From positions 253,551 through 317,550 of the forward strand of contig QVRM01006590.1 of assembly GCA_003439945.1 (NCBI GenBank): a stretch of 64,000 nucleotides of DNA, given 5' to 3'. Positions 12,121 through 24,639 of the stretch are shown piece after piece; positions within the stretch are counted from its first letter, which is position 1, and the number at the start of each line of letters is the position of its first letter. Both the position numbers and the translations under genes were made by a program. Below the pieces are notes generated by a model. It had not been told where the DNA came from. It did not search any database and saw nothing but the letters and a program-made list of their open reading frames with translations. The stretch comes from Dermanyssus gallinae (lineage: Eukaryota; Arthropoda; Arachnida; Mesostigmata; Dermanyssidae).

Positions 12121-12785
12121 AACTCCAGCAGTTGGCCCTGTCGATGCTGCTCTGCCCTTATGTGCGGTCCTTTTGCTTCAGTTTCAAAGAAATACTATAG
12201 CAGCAGCACGTTCTGTTAATATTGCTGCGCTTTGTTCGGCTACCATAAATGCGCGCCGCGTCGCTGTACATGCGTTGTTGGCCGGCAGTGACGATCGTAG
12301 CAGGCATCTTTAGGACTAAGCAGACGAGGTAGACGAAGCCCGGCCGACGAAACGCCACTGTGGACTGGAGGGATGGCGAGCGAATAGAAGCGCTCACCCC
12401 CCCCTCATAAGATTGGCCGCTATGTTGGTCGTCGGGATGAACGCTGAATGACGATGCCGCCACCGCTGCCGCCCGGCGGGGAAACTCATAGCTGTCCGGG
12501 GGGGTCGATGGAAGGGACATTTGGCGGTGAGCAAAGTAGAAGAAGGGACTTCGTTTCTTTTATTATTTGCTACTACGATTACTTTTGCTGCTGCCTGGCT
12601 CACTTGCGCCCGCTACAGAGTGTAAAGTGGCCTCTGTCCATAGGGCTGCCGCGGCGGCACTTGTGTCATCGCGCCCAGAAAACTCCCCATCGTTGAATCC
12701 AATTGACGTTGCGCCTCTCTCCCCTTCTCGTCGGACCGGGCTATATGCAATGATGTTCGTACGGCTCTGTGGCGACGTCGACGAT
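12121..12785 (+). repeat. tandem duplication, second (shorter) unit
   Basis: Diverged direct copy of 11284-12115, recognised by the six ordered anchors given for the first unit. It is about 170 bases shorter overall, mainly through loss of GC-rich triplet stretches. No third copy was seen after 12785. Confidence 0.85.
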
Positions 12786-14290
12786 TGGATGGCCTGCGGT
12801 ACACGGCAGCTGTAGTTGTTCGTCGTAGTGAGGGCTATATAGCGGGCACGTAAAGCGGGGTGTGTGCGTTTGGCCGAAACTAGCGTATGAAGTACGCGGC
12901 GCGCGACGAGCAAACCCTACTGCCACCGATTTCTGATGGCCGCGGCAAGTCACCTTCTTCCTCCTAGTCGATGAGATCATGGCATCGACTGCTAGTGCGG
13001 CTTTGAACACCGAGTAGTCGTATTCTATGCCCTACTATCCTCTCCCGTAGAGCTATTTGGCAGTCATGCGCAATGCTATCTATGTTCTCATGCCTATTGA
13101 CCCGATTTATAGAGGGTTCGTAGCAGCACAGTAGCAATATCAGTAGGATAGTACTGATAGTACAACTACCCTAAACACTACTGCTGTACAAGTTAACCTT
13201 ACAAGCCGAGGGGCAACGCGCTATGTTATTAGGTTAAGCAACTTTAGATCTATTGCTGTTTGTTGCCATATAGATATCTTAACAGCCAGTCTGGCATATA
13301 TCCCTCGTACAGTTAGTGTACTGACTGATCTCTTGAGCCTGTCGCCTCTACGAGCATGCATTAATTGTAGAAAACTGTCAGTATTTACTTTCATATTATA
13401 GCTGCAGTTTTTTTGCGTACACTTCCTGAAAGCCAAGAAACAAGGCAGGAAAGGCCGAAAGATATTCCTTTCGGCCGTTGCGTATCGAAGCGATGATCGC
13501 GCGGGCAGCACCGAGTGTCGGACGACAACGCTCTGCGACCGAATTCTCTGCACGAAAAAAAAACCACTGCGAACAGTTGGTTGGCTGTGCCTTGAACGAG
13601 CGGGAGCCAGCGAGCCAAGTGAGCTGCTGGCAGCGGCTTGAAGCTCAGATAGTTTAAAATTCAGACGGTGCCGTGTAGCCGAACGAAATAGCAATACGCA
13701 CGCTTCGTACGAGGCAGCGGAGGGACAGCCGTAACAGCATATTGCCGGCGGCGGGCTGACGGCCTCCGCGGCACCCGCGGCACACTTTGCGCAAGCAGAA
13801 CCGCCAAATTCAGATGGGTGAAGGCAAAAAGAAAAACTGGAGGAGAGCAAGAAGGTCGGTCGGCTCGAAAGAAGCCGTACGTCTGGCAGAACGAGACGGC
13901 TCGAGCCGACAGACAGACAGATAGACAGACCAAGCGGCATGCGTGTTGGCGGGCGAATGCTAAAAGGAAAAACGCTATTCCTGCGGTTCAACTCGGCTGC
14001 CCTTCGGCTGCATTGGCTGAAACTGAAGGGCCTCCTCCAGCCAATGTACCTATCTTCAGCCAGCAGTCTTTTCCGGATTTGGTAGAGGAAAGTAGAGGAA
14101 GAAGGCGATCTCGCCCAGAAAGTTACGGGGGGGGGGGGGAAGGGCGTGGGGAGTTGGGGGTACGACGGCGTTTCGTGCGTTTGTTATCGTACTGTATCCA
14201 TGTATACATAGCTAGCGACTCTATTGCCTTCCTTCTGCTCCTTGCCCGTTCTTCGTTCTCTTTTAGTTCATGTTGTTGACGTTTTAAAAA
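12786..14290. other. GC-rich DNA without a recognised gene
   Basis: A 256-codon stop-free frame on the minus strand (13221-13991) is the longest here. It begins at TTG, is rich in Ser, Arg and Ala, has no motif and overlaps open frames on the other strand. It is not supported as a gene. A run of 13 G lies at 14127-14139. Confidence 0.5.
14127..14139 (+). repeat. G13 homopolymer
   Basis: Thirteen consecutive G. Confidence 0.85.
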
Positions 14291-15180
14291 AGACCGCCGA
14301 GAACACGAAGAGCGAGTAGCGATGCTCGGTTGTGCTGACTGTTATGCCCCCAAAAAGGCTGGAAAGACGACGGTCACCTTCATGCGCGGACCTCGACCTC
14401 TTTTGTCGTTATTCGAACGAGCACGAAGAGTTGACTGTATTGAGCGTGCGATGCTGCGAGAGTAGAGCAGATATTAAACGCATGGCCAAAAACGTAACGC
14501 AGAAAACGTAACAAACCCTATAAAGCACAGAAGAAAAAAGTGCAGCATAGTAAGCGCTGAGTGTAACTACAGTCGTGAGTTTTTAAAGAGAAGAGCTTTT
14601 GCCCGAAGGCGGTCTGCTCCATTCAAGCACGGCTACTGAGACTCTCTGGCTGTTTTCAGGTTGACCGGTCTTGCCATTTCGACAGGCAATGTCGAACCCT
14701 CTCAACCCACGGACGCGGTGCTAAACGAAACAGACATGCATGCTTGTTCGACGAAGTCATCTGATTGCGCTCTGCTGGTTTAGTTACGCTCGCTTTAGAA
14801 TAACAACGCCGTGACAGCAGCAATGGGAGAACGGACCGGGAGTGATGCCGGTGGCTCTCACACCAGAAGGAGACCCTAATTCAATCCTGGCGCAATACAA
14901 ATTCGTTTCGAAGTGATCTGCTGCTCTAAGATTTGCAGAATGAGGTTCGACTTGTTATAGATAAATCGAAACAAAAGGTCGAGGACAACGACTACGACAA
15001 TAACGACAACAGCGTTTACAAACCTCTCAATCTCACAAGCAATGTCCCAACCTGTCGTTTGTTTATATCAATTGACACCGCTGCCAAATTTCATTAATTT
15101 TCTCAGTATCCTTAGCTCGAGTTACCTCAGGAGGATACAGGTTTGGCCGCGTCTTGTTTTGTATTCCCATTGAAGCGCTT
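14291..15180. other. non-coding DNA with a possible tRNA-derived relic
   Basis: No gene was seen. Around 14850-14905 the plus strand reads like the 3' half of a tRNA (TCTCACACCAGAAGGAGACC followed by AATTCAATCC, a weak box B). The expected anticodon loop and acceptor pairing are absent. At best it is a SINE or tRNA remnant. Confidence 0.35.
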
Positions 15181-15183
15181 GTC

Positions 15184-15310
15184 CCTAATTCCCTTCTCTA
15201 CTTTGTCTCTTTTTCTTCCTCCCATCTCTCCCCTCCTACTTTTTTATCTTTCCTCTTCTTTTTATCTCTTTCTCTATCGCTCTTGCTTTCAGTTGTCCTG
15301 TTCCTCTTAG
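15184..15310 (+). repeat. polypyrimidine tract
   Basis: About 127 bases made almost only of C and T on the plus strand, with no fixed repeat unit. It could form triplex DNA or mark a decayed CT microsatellite. Confidence 0.75.
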
Positions 15311-16368
15311 CTATTGTTGATACACCTGGCTGAGACTATACTTCCTTTCGCGTGGCCGGCTTCGGGGGGCGCACCGGATGGGCGTTGAGGGGCGTTTTAC
15401 ACAGCCTCATACCGACACGCACATACCTACGATCACCCAGACATCTCTCGCCCGGGGCGTTGCCATCTTTGTCACCACGATTCACTTGGTCAGTGTCGAG
15501 GTAACTGCCGAGACGACGCCACTAGCGGTTAGGGCCACGCAGGGAACTCTCCACCAGCCAGTCATATAGAGACGCGACGACGACCATTAGTGCTTAGGTA
15601 GTAGCTGGCTAGGTAGACACAACATGGGACGAGAATTATGGTGGTTGTGGCAATAGCAGTTGAAGCAGGGGGCGACAGCAGCAGCAGTAGTAGCAGATCG
15701 GCTGAGAACAGCGGCGATACATCGGGGAGGCAGATGATAACATCCACAACAAGATCGGCCGCCCGAGTAAGTGACTAGAGAGATAGATGAACGCCAACAG
15801 AGGGCCGAGCACGAGAACAGAAAGGCAGGGGGGGGCGGGGGAGAAATACGTATAGTGAGATTGAGAAAAACCGGAAAAGGGAGGAAAAACTGAGAGCAAA
15901 CAGGGACGTAAAGAAGAGCAGGAGAACAAGGAAGACAACAGGTGGAGGATGGCAGTCGGTCAGGCAGAAGCGAGAGGCCGTTATGCAGATCACGGCAGAG
16001 CTACGGAATGCGTAATGCAACGTCGTGTATGTGTGAGCGTAGACTCGGCAGGCGTACGGCGCGAAATGAGGCTTCTCGTCTATCCGTTTCCTTGCTTCCG
16101 TGGCTGCGTCCAAGTGCCGGCCATTAGACGACACCTTACCAGCCCACCTGGCCTTCTCCAGGCCTACCTCCTCTAGTTCTTTCTTCCCACTTCTACTCCT
16201 GTATCTACCTGTAACCAACTTCGGCCCTGGCTTAGACAAACTCACATCTGGCGTGCGGCCGATGTGTTGATATGTGTATGTGTTGTTGTGTATGCATGCG
16301 GGTTGGTTGGTGGTATGTGTGGGTATTAGTCGTTCTGTCTGTGTGAAACGTTGGTGATGTCTGTGTGT

Positions 16369-16370
<2 letters not shown>

Positions 16371-16399
<29 letters not shown>
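16371..16399. repeat. (TA)n microsatellite
   Basis: About 29 bases of alternating TA, preceded by TG-rich sequence. Confidence 0.95.
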
Positions 16400-16402
<3 letters not shown>

Positions 16403-17768
16403 TACGTCTGTTCATATATTTTTTTCAGTTTTTGTTTAAAAAGTCAGTGCACGTGTACATTCAGTATAGATGGATAGGTAGCTACGCTCATATGTATGCG
16501 TATGTTTGCGTATTCCCCGTCCAAGCAGAAGAGGTAGGTGCAGTTGGGAGGCGCCGGTACACATTTGGCAGGCGTGCTAGTGTGACTGGAGCGGATTTCA
16601 GTAATTATTACGTATCATCATGTGTATACACACACACACATAATAGCTAGCATATACATAAGCGGACAAACACACACATAGACATGATGAGCATCATGTG
16701 CACGTGTATATACGGCGGGTGGCTGGGTTTGTTAGCGTATGTATAATTGGTATGTCTCCGTCAGAGTCGACGATGAGCGACTACAGACAGAGTTGCCATG
16801 CCAAGATGATTGCTATGCCCTTCACGTGTTCTCTCCGAACGTCGTCTTCACTGAGTGTATTTACTCGCTTTTATGCCTTGGGTCATAATTGTGATGATCT
16901 TGTATTGTTGTTGTTGTGGTGATGTTGCTGTATTTTGTTGTGTGTTGTTGTTCAAATTTGTATTTGGTTGTTGTTGCTGTTGTTATCGTTTTTGCTAGTC
17001 CGAGCACAAAATGTAGGGGAGTAGGCTCGGTTCGTTGGCGCGTCTAGGTTTGGCCAGGCAGACGGGGGCCAGGTTTGCGTTGACCAATAGTTGTAAGAGC
17101 GTGTGTCTAAATCTATATTTGGATGTTGAGTGTGTGTGTGTGTATATACGGGCCCTGTTGCTGTTGCTGCTGCTGCATCCACTACCGCAGCCCCCTAAGT
17201 CGTTCTTGTACGAAAATTCGTTGACAAAACGAATGGAAGCGGCCAACGTTAGTTGTTCGTCAGCCCCACCTAACGTGGCCTGCCAAGAAGGTAAAAGCCA
17301 GCATCGGAAGTCGTGGAGCCTGGAGAGGCGGCTGACAACAACGCCCTTTGTGACCAGAGGCGGCCACGGCAATGACGATCGAACTACGACGCTAGTAGAA
17401 CCACCAATGGAATAAGCACTAGCGAAAGGGCAGTAAGGTAGCGTCCGTATGACGGACGGCGAACGCCATCGACTTTTCTTTTTACCTTTTCTTCGTTTTT
17501 TTTTTCTTTCCCTCGATTCTTGCTGGACGGAGAAAAACTGAATCGTGATGATGATGGTGATGTTATAGTTGTTGTGGTTATTGTTGTTGATATCGCCTAT
17601 GTTTGTTTACTTTGCTTCTTGACCGGCTCTCCCTCCGGTCGGGCTTTCTCCGGGCGGTCGGCAGTACACTGAGCAGTTTGGTCAGGCGGACAAGTCCACA
17701 TCGAACAAGAGAGAGAGAGAGAGGGCGCCGAGAGACAGACTTATTCTGCAAAAGCGCAGAATCTCTCT

Positions 17769-17771
<3 letters not shown>

Positions 17772-17801
<30 letters not shown>
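17772..17801. repeat. (TA)n microsatellite
   Basis: About 30 bases of alternating TA, followed by a T run. Confidence 0.95.
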
Positions 17802-17803
<2 letters not shown>

Positions 17804-18584
17804 TATATGAAGAGAAAGAGAGAGAAGGCTATGCGCACACTTACGGACAAGACTGCCTCGGACGAGCATTGCTGCCTCCACCCCATAATCCTCTTCGCGT
17901 TGTCATCCTCGTCATCATACTGTTCATACTGTTTCGCGTCCTCCTCGGAGGACACGACCACAGCTTCCTCAGATTATGTGTTGTGTGGCTCGCCTCTCAA
18001 TTCGCCTCCCCCTCTTCCGGGCCGATGATAAGTGCTCGTCTGGTCGAACCGGGAAACGGCCGCCATCGTCAATCGGCGACCACCGCCACCACCACCGCCG
18101 CCGCCGTCGTCACCACATCCGGAATATCCAACACTCATGCGGAACAGAGCCTGATGTGCTTGCCACAAGAAGCATTGCAGGGCATTTTGTAAATCTTTTG
18201 CTTGCCTTCCCTCTCTATTTATTTTTCCCGCCCTCCCTATCTACTTCTCCCCCTATCTTTCCTCTCTCTCTCTCTCTCCTTATATGTATATATGTCGTCG
18301 CTCATTGTTACGTCTTTTGGCCTTTGAAGATCATCGTCACCATAAACATGGACCGACTAGTGACTCGCTGTCGATTGAGAAAGGAACACAACATATTACA
18401 GCACAGAGCCATATAACGCTTAGGCCGCCTGCGCTCGGCTACCTTGTGCTTTTGTGCGACGAACGGCTCCTCGTTGCGGAGACCTGCATGACAACGGGCA
18501 ACGCAGTTGCCGCGGCACAAGAACATGCGTATGTATGCTGGATTTGTTGCAAGACAAACCTGGCATGTGGCGTAACCTGTTTAA

Positions 18585-18586
<2 letters not shown>

Positions 18587-18643
<57 letters not shown>
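18587..18643. repeat. (TA)n microsatellite, long
   Basis: About 57 bases of perfect alternating TA. Tyr/Ile repeat frames open on both strands are an artefact of this tract. Confidence 0.95.
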
Positions 18644-18644
<1 letters not shown>

Positions 18645-18649
18645 GCAAT

Positions 18650-21600
18650 TCAGTGGGTAGACGTACCCCTTAAAATTACTGTTCACATATTAACATGATT
18701 GTATATTCACATAATTCCACAAATGTATGTTATATTATTCTTTTTTTATAGTGTTGTAATCTCGTTCAGATTTTGTTTTCAACTTAATAACATCCTCAGT
18801 TTACCCGTAGCTAACATATATGTGAGTATCAGCCTGTGTTACGTTAACGGACTATATTGCGGGCTTTCAGTCATATTAAAGCTGGCTGATAAGTGTAGCG
18901 CATAAAATTGCTGCTTGTCTGTTTGTGGGTGAGTGGGCCGCCATTTTTTACACGTTCTCGTTTCGCCGTTGGGACGCTATCGTCCTGCGGGCACTTGTCT
19001 GTCCACTTTGCACTGCTTATCGGCAAACTCATCAGGTCGTCGAGGCGCGAGTGTCGACCAAGTTTGCGCGCTACCAGGTCGGGTTTTTTTCTCCAGACAA
19101 CTTCCGATGTCCAGCTTTGGATGTAAACCGTCGACCGGGCAACTGCAGTCGGGGTGGCTTTATCGCTGCGATCGTTGTGCAATTGCAACAGAAGCAACGG
19201 CAGCAGCTGCAGCCGCCATACAGAGCACAGTACAACACAGGCGGCAACGACAGCGCACGGGCGACATCAACGCACGCCCATCAACCTTTATTTCCCAGCG
19301 CCCCGCTCTTCTGCTTTTCTTACTCGGCTTTCCCCTCTTGCTCTCGTTTCCCTTATTTCTCCATCTCCTCATCCGTTTCTGCAATACGCGGCCCGATTTC
19401 CTTCCTGATGTTTCCCTCTGCATTGTCCCACAGTGTACGAGCAGCACCCACTAGATGACTGGCTAACCCTGCTGTCTCTCTGTATAGCTTTTTTCCTTCA
19501 CCAGTTCCCCACTCGCTCGTTCGCGGCTCATGGAAGCAGACTTAGGGAATGGCGACGGGTTAAGGATGATGGGGGAAGAGGCGGAATAAGGATGGGACTA
19601 GATCTGGGTTAAGGATAAGGGTGAAGCCGGGGAATGGTGGGGTTAGGGCGAGGATAAAATAGAGGTCTAGCGGAGCAAAGATAGAGGTTGAGTTGGAGGG
19701 TGAGTAAAGATGGGGGGGGGATACAGCCGGGGTTAAGATGGGGGTAGAGTCCAAGTAAACGTGTGGGTAGATCCGGGGTAGAGCCAGTGGTGGTCTTCAA
19801 GCAATGGACAGCAGACTGATAGATAGACGGCCGACCCCCGTGCCGGCTAGCCATCCAACCGACTAGCGAGTCAGTGCTCAGCAGCACTGAGTGAGGGCGA
19901 GGCATGTACCGAGCGCCGCGCCGCGAAAGAGCACTGCTGAAGCGGTAGCAGCGACGCCGGCCACCCACCGCCGGCCACCATCACCACCGCCAATGATGTT
20001 GCCAAATGTCAATAGGGACGACCCGAAACTGAGAAATAGAGAACGAGAGTGGAAGTGAGAAGGGGAGGTAATATGGAAGGGAGCGGATGGATGAGAAAGA
20101 TCTGAGGAAATATTGGATGAAATATCGACGTTGTTGTTGTTGGTGTTGCTGCTGTCGACCGTTGAAAAGGAATAGTCGCTCTATGCTAAGGGGTCGGGTG
20201 TGGATATGGTAATGATGCTGAAACGACGACAATGATGAAGACGACAACAGCAACAAACACAGCGACAACCGTCCACTACGCTACGAATATAAGAGAGGGT
20301 AAAGCAGTCTCGGCGATCGCTCTGTCCGACACCATTGTTGTTGTTGCTGTTCTTGGTCCTAACACCAGTAGTACTACACTCTACAGCTACGATTATTGCG
20401 CTGCATTTATTATTACTGTATTTGGAACAAGCAACAACAACTCGTATATATACGCGGACACGTACACACGCATTTGTATGGGACAGCCCGATAGAACGGC
20501 CATACATAATCATCATTATCTATATATCGTTATCGTCATGGACATCAATCAACAATACGAGAAACATTTAAATAATGCACTAATTCTAGCGGCGTAGCCA
20601 GACTGACGATAGGTGCTGTAGTGTAGCAGTTATAATAGTAATAATAATAATAATAGTAAAGGTAGCAGTTGCATGAAAACCAAATTTCACTACTAGTACG
20701 GTATCGAGTAAAAACAGAACGCACATAAAGCGAGCGGGTGAGCGAAGATACTAGCGACAGAGAGAGGGAGAGAGAACGAACGAGAATCTTTACATGGTCA
20801 GTTAACTACTTTTTGCTAAACTATAAAATTCCATGGCCTGAGGCAGATCAACATTCCATCGAGCAGTAGAAGTGTTCCGGACAGCAGTAGCAGGTGTACC
20901 GTCGCATTGATATCTGGAGTCGCCGTCGCCGCCGCCAATAACCCTAATGACCTTCCAGATTTAAACAGGACGAGTACACTAGGTAGTTCCTGTTTTTCTT
21001 TTATGTCGATCAAATATAATGAGTAATTGCTCATATTCATCTATGATGTTTATTAGTATAATATGGGTATAACCTAAACGCGGAATCCCTATAAAAAAAT
21101 ATATATATATAGAAAGAGAAGAAGAGAGATATATTGAGACGTCTAATGACCCAGTAGCGAACGAAAGGTACAAATGCTTAACTTAAGAAGAGGTATGCAA
21201 GGCGCAGTAGCAGAATCTCGTTGAGACATCAGATCTTAAGTTCCAGGGTTGCTGTTTTCTTCGATGATTTGATTACGGCTAGCCACGCTTATAACGGCGA
21301 TGAAGCCGTAGTAAAATTGGCTCTACGCGAATATGGAACAAACGACGCCTCGCCCTTATTCTGAACAAAAGCGCGAAAAAGAGTGTAGTTTCTCTCGAAC
21401 GCAACATGGGTTGTAGTATATTATTGTATATTCAAGTGAAGCAACTTGAGCGGCAAAACCCTTCTGAATGCATTGGAATAGTTCTAAATCACGGTCCAAG
21501 CTACCTAGCAAAGCAAAATAATAAGCCAGAAGAAAATGCAGTAAGAAGCGACGCGCGCAATCCCTCGGGGACTCGATAGTTTCGAAGGTTGCCGTGCTGG

Positions 21601-21870
21601 GTCTAACACATAGCAACGGAGTGAAAACCATCTGAAGAAAGATAGGAAGTAATCTAGAAGGCCGGCACAAAGAAGCAGCCATTTGGACTCTAGGGATGAT
21701 ACCCGGTCCGTTATTGGCATACAAATCCCAGCGAACCACAGTGGGACACATTCCAGAAGGGAAAACAGAGCGGAATAACATACGCAGCCAGCATGTAAAC
21801 AATGCCACGACGCAGATGGCCACGTGAACTACTACTGATGATGATGCCCTATTATCGCTATCAGTATATG
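18650..21870. other. non-coding DNA, partly purine-biased
   Basis: No gene was recognised. 19556-19790 is a degenerate G-rich stretch in which GGGTTAAGG-like words recur several times without a fixed period. 20226-20275 and 20636-20660 hold ACA and AAT triplet repeats. Frames of up to 191 codons (21356-21931 minus) match no family I know. Confidence 0.5.
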
Positions 21871-21922
21871 GATGGATAAATTTATTATTCGCTTGACATG
21901 CATGCCTAAATAAACATGTGGC
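21871..21922 (-). mobile_element. LINE 3'-end motif, minus-strand copy
   Basis: Read on the minus strand: ACATGT, ATTTAGG, CATGCATG, AGCGAATAATAAAT. The blocks and their order match 5817-5864 on the plus strand, which follows the decayed reverse transcriptase. No reverse transcriptase lies upstream on the minus strand; a 46-base TA tract (21930-21976) begins at once. The copy is therefore probably a very short, 5'-truncated insertion. Confidence 0.45.
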
Positions 21923-21928
21923 TATCAT

Positions 21929-21929
<1 letters not shown>

Positions 21930-21976
<47 letters not shown>
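21930..21976. repeat. (TA)n microsatellite, long
   Basis: About 46 bases of alternating AT, next to the minus-strand LINE 3'-end motif. Confidence 0.95.
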
Positions 21977-21979
<3 letters not shown>

Positions 21980-21999
21980 GCTTGATCGACCGGCGAGTC

Positions 22000-22465
22000 A
22001 TGAGTCTCTGCGCAACCGACCGTTGATGCCCCGGATTGGGTTAGACAGAAGATATTCAACTTAAAAAACCGTCTGAAAAATGAACAAGTTAACCGCAACC
22101 ACAACCATACCCCTTCTCATCTCTGAAGCAGGCAGATTGACCCATAGCGAGAAACTCGTGTTTCTGCATGTTGAAAAAAGGTTTTTAGTCATTTTCATAG
22201 GTAATTGCTCGTAATAGAGATTGTTGATACGACAACAACATCGGAACATAGCGACTAAACCGATCGGCCCAGACATCTGGCTAGCGACAGTGAAGTAAAC
22301 TACTAATGAGTGATTCATATTATATGATTTAAGAAAAAATCGCGTAAAAGCAATACACGAGAAGTTAATTTGTGTATATCTACCATATTTTAGTATGAAA
22401 GCTTGCTTTGAAAAAACAGGGGTCGATGTCGTCGTTAGCTAACAATTCTGGCATTGGGGGCGTTC
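22000..22465. other. non-coding DNA
   Basis: Nothing recognised on either strand. Confidence 0.5.
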
Positions 22466-22467
22466 TC

Positions 22468-22517
22468 AACAACAACAGCAACAACAACGTCAACAACAAC
22501 AGCAACAACAACAACAA
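22468..22517 (+). repeat. (CAA)n repeat with CAG/GTC interruptions
   Basis: About 50 bases of CAA triplets with a few CAG and one GTC variant. Confidence 0.9.
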
Positions 22518-22924
22518 GGACGTCCGCCTATCCGTCGTCACAAGCGCGGTCAAGCGGCAGGGCCAACTGCGTAAGTGGGAGCATTAAGGCGCGACGATGA
22601 AAATCGTACCCGAGGTGTGAGCCGTGAGCTGTGCGACTGGCTTTGTACCTTCACACACCTGTCTATGTATGTGTCCGTTTGCCGGACCCTCATCTGTCTG
22701 TATTCATCTGTGTCCTGTACGTATGTATAAGGTGTGCATGCATATGGGCATGTATGTGGCCGTGGCTAGTGCATAATGTATACGTGTATGCAGTCAATGA
22801 GAGATTGAAGATTTCATTATGATCAGCTCGGGCTACTTGGCTACTTACCATGGACGGCCATGATGGGGGGCTATTGTTGGGCGAACTCAGACGCTTCACT
22901 GCCTGCTCGATGGCGGGTGAGTAG

Positions 22925-23205
22925 GGTTCTCTCTCCCATTTCCCCCACCTCTCTCTCGCTCTCTCTCGTTCTTCCCGCTCTATGATCTACTCGGGCTGTG
23001 GCCCGAGTGTTTCCCTATTGTATTTCTCTTTCTCGTTCTCCCCTTCCCCTCTCTCTTCTCGGGTTGTGCAATTACCCGCTGTCTTTCTTACCCCTCCTCC
23101 TCCTTCCCCCTCTTACATATTAATTTGGCGCACACGTGCCGCTCTACCTCTTTTCAATCCCCCTCTCTCTCTTTTTCTCTTGATTTCTCCTTCGTTTTAG
23201 CACAA
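22925..23205 (+). repeat. polypyrimidine-rich stretch
   Basis: About 280 bases strongly enriched in C and T on the plus strand, with several CTCTCT runs. No gene lies in it. Confidence 0.65.
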
Positions 23206-23636
23206 CATCTCTCTAGCGTCTCTAGTGCGCACAGGGGTGCCGCAAGGGACGTCGTCACAGGCTAAACTGTGCTGCCACTGGTGTTGCTTCTGTAGAGGCG
23301 GTGGCGCAGCAATGCCTCACTTGAACGTGGGAAGGAAAGGAACGGGGAATGTTGGGAAGCTGGGTGAGCGGTAAAGCAGCAGCAGCGATTAGAGTGGCCT
23401 TACTTACAACTAGGCACCAAATTGTTGCTGCTGCTGTTGCTTCCGCCGTTTGGTATAACCAAGCGACTTGAATATTGACTATTCGTTGAGTCGATAAAGC
23501 ATATAAAGCACTACCACCAACACCACTTCTTCTACTAGGTAGCGTGCAAAATGCTGCAAACGACATTGTGCAGACGCCTACCGAGCAAGACCATAGCATA
23601 CGGGTTCAACTCCTCCTATCTGGTCGTCTCCGACTG

Positions 23637-23674
<38 letters not shown>

Positions 23675-24070
23675 AGTATTATAGATGCATACATGCACAT
23701 ATACAAACATTGAGATCATAACGTGCCGTCATAAATGCATGCAACAGGTGCTTCTCTCCCTTGCTTTGTCTAGAAGTTCAGTGGTTAGGTAGAGCATCTA
23801 CACAAGGTGGCCAAGCGAGCGAGAACAAGCTGCCTACCACCATTCTACTAAGCAAGCGCGAGCATCATAATGAGTGAAATGGATCATATCACCCCGCCAA
23901 ATTAACGTTCCTAACGCAGTGCCAGCGAGTATACGCGTCCTAGACCAATGCTGTGCACGGGAGTAACTGTTGCTACAGTTGCCGCTGCTGCTGCTCCTGC
24001 AGCAGCAAGATACTTTGAGGGTGATCTCGACTACTACTACTCGACCTTTACAACGACCTAATTCGATTTC
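23206..24070. other. non-coding DNA with a TA tract after a box B-like word
   Basis: A GGTGGCGCAG word near 23301 and a GGGTTCAACTCC word near 23602 resemble Pol III boxes, but they lie about 300 bases apart, too far for one tRNA-like unit. A TA tract follows at 23638-23672. No gene was recognised. Confidence 0.4.
23638..23672. repeat. (TA)n microsatellite
   Basis: About 35 bases of alternating TA. Confidence 0.95.
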
Positions 24071-24074
24071 ATAA

Positions 24075-24315
24075 CATGACCAACGATGGACACCTCCTAC
24101 ATCACCACCGTCATCATCTTCAACATCAAAACTAATATCATCATCATCTTCATCATGGCAATCACCATCATCACGACAATCATCACTATTAATATCACAA
24201 CAATCATCACCATCAAAATCACAACAACAATCATCATCATCATCATCACAACAATCATCATCATCATCAACATCATCATCACCACAGCAATCATCATCAT
24301 CATCATTATCACAGC
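24075..24315 (+). repeat. (CAT)n-type triplet repeat field
   Basis: About 240 bases of ATC/CAT triplets mixed with ACA. Open frames of Ile/Thr on one strand and Met/Asp/Val on the other are consequences of the repeat. Not a gene. Confidence 0.9.
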
Positions 24316-24639
24316 TGGTGGTCATCCCGACCATTATCCTAATCAGTTGGAGAAATACGTACTGCAATTAGCCACATATCAATTCTTCGTGCCGCAGCTC
24401 GGCTGGTGGTGCTGCGTCCCTCCCTCCGCCTCTCGTTTCGCGCCTGCTCGCGCCTCATGCCGAGCGGTCTATGCGCTTGTGCGGCGTAGCGCTTCTTCGT
24501 CTCGTCTTCCTCCTTGTCGGCCATAATTGTGTGTTATGTAATACTACAACTAACTGGTCCCCCGGTCACACTTTGCGTTGCATCAGACACAATTTCCTCG
24601 ACAACAACCCGTTCGTTCGTTCGGCTCATACTCATCTGT

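Larger units (their letters stand above)
15311..18586. other. non-coding DNA with TA, GA and GTT repeats
   Basis: No gene was recognised. Contents: TA tracts at 16371-16399 and 17772-17801, a GTT-rich field at about 16907-16990, a short GA run at about 17709-17724, and a small perfect hairpin ATTCTGC/GCAGAAT just before the TA tract at 17772. Open frames on both strands are compositionally biased. Confidence 0.55.

Noticed and set aside
13221..13991. 256-codon open frame on the minus strand
   Set aside because: It starts at TTG, has biased Ser/Arg/Ala composition and no motif, and competing frames are open on both strands of GC-rich DNA.
14850..14905. tRNA-like 3' half
   Set aside because: Only the region around the T arm is suggestive. 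No anticodon arm, no acceptor pairing.
21356..21931. 191-codon minus-strand frame considered as a transposon protein
   Set aside because: No catalytic motif was found. It begins inside the LINE 3'-end motif next to a TA tract, so it is probably chance.
21977..22030. tRNA-Met-like sequence on the minus strand next to a TA tract
   Set aside because: GGTTGCGCAGAG, CTCATGAC and CGGTCGATC resemble tRNA parts, but the spacing is too short and box B is imperfect.
23300..23672. possible SINE made of GGTGGCGCAG, GGGTTCAACTCC and a TA tail
   Set aside because: The two boxes lie about 300 bases apart. No duplication or second copy was found.
24075..24367. Asp/Cys-rich minus frame resembling an acidic metal-binding protein
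   Set aside because: It is a direct product of the CAT triplet repeat; the plus strand is equally open.
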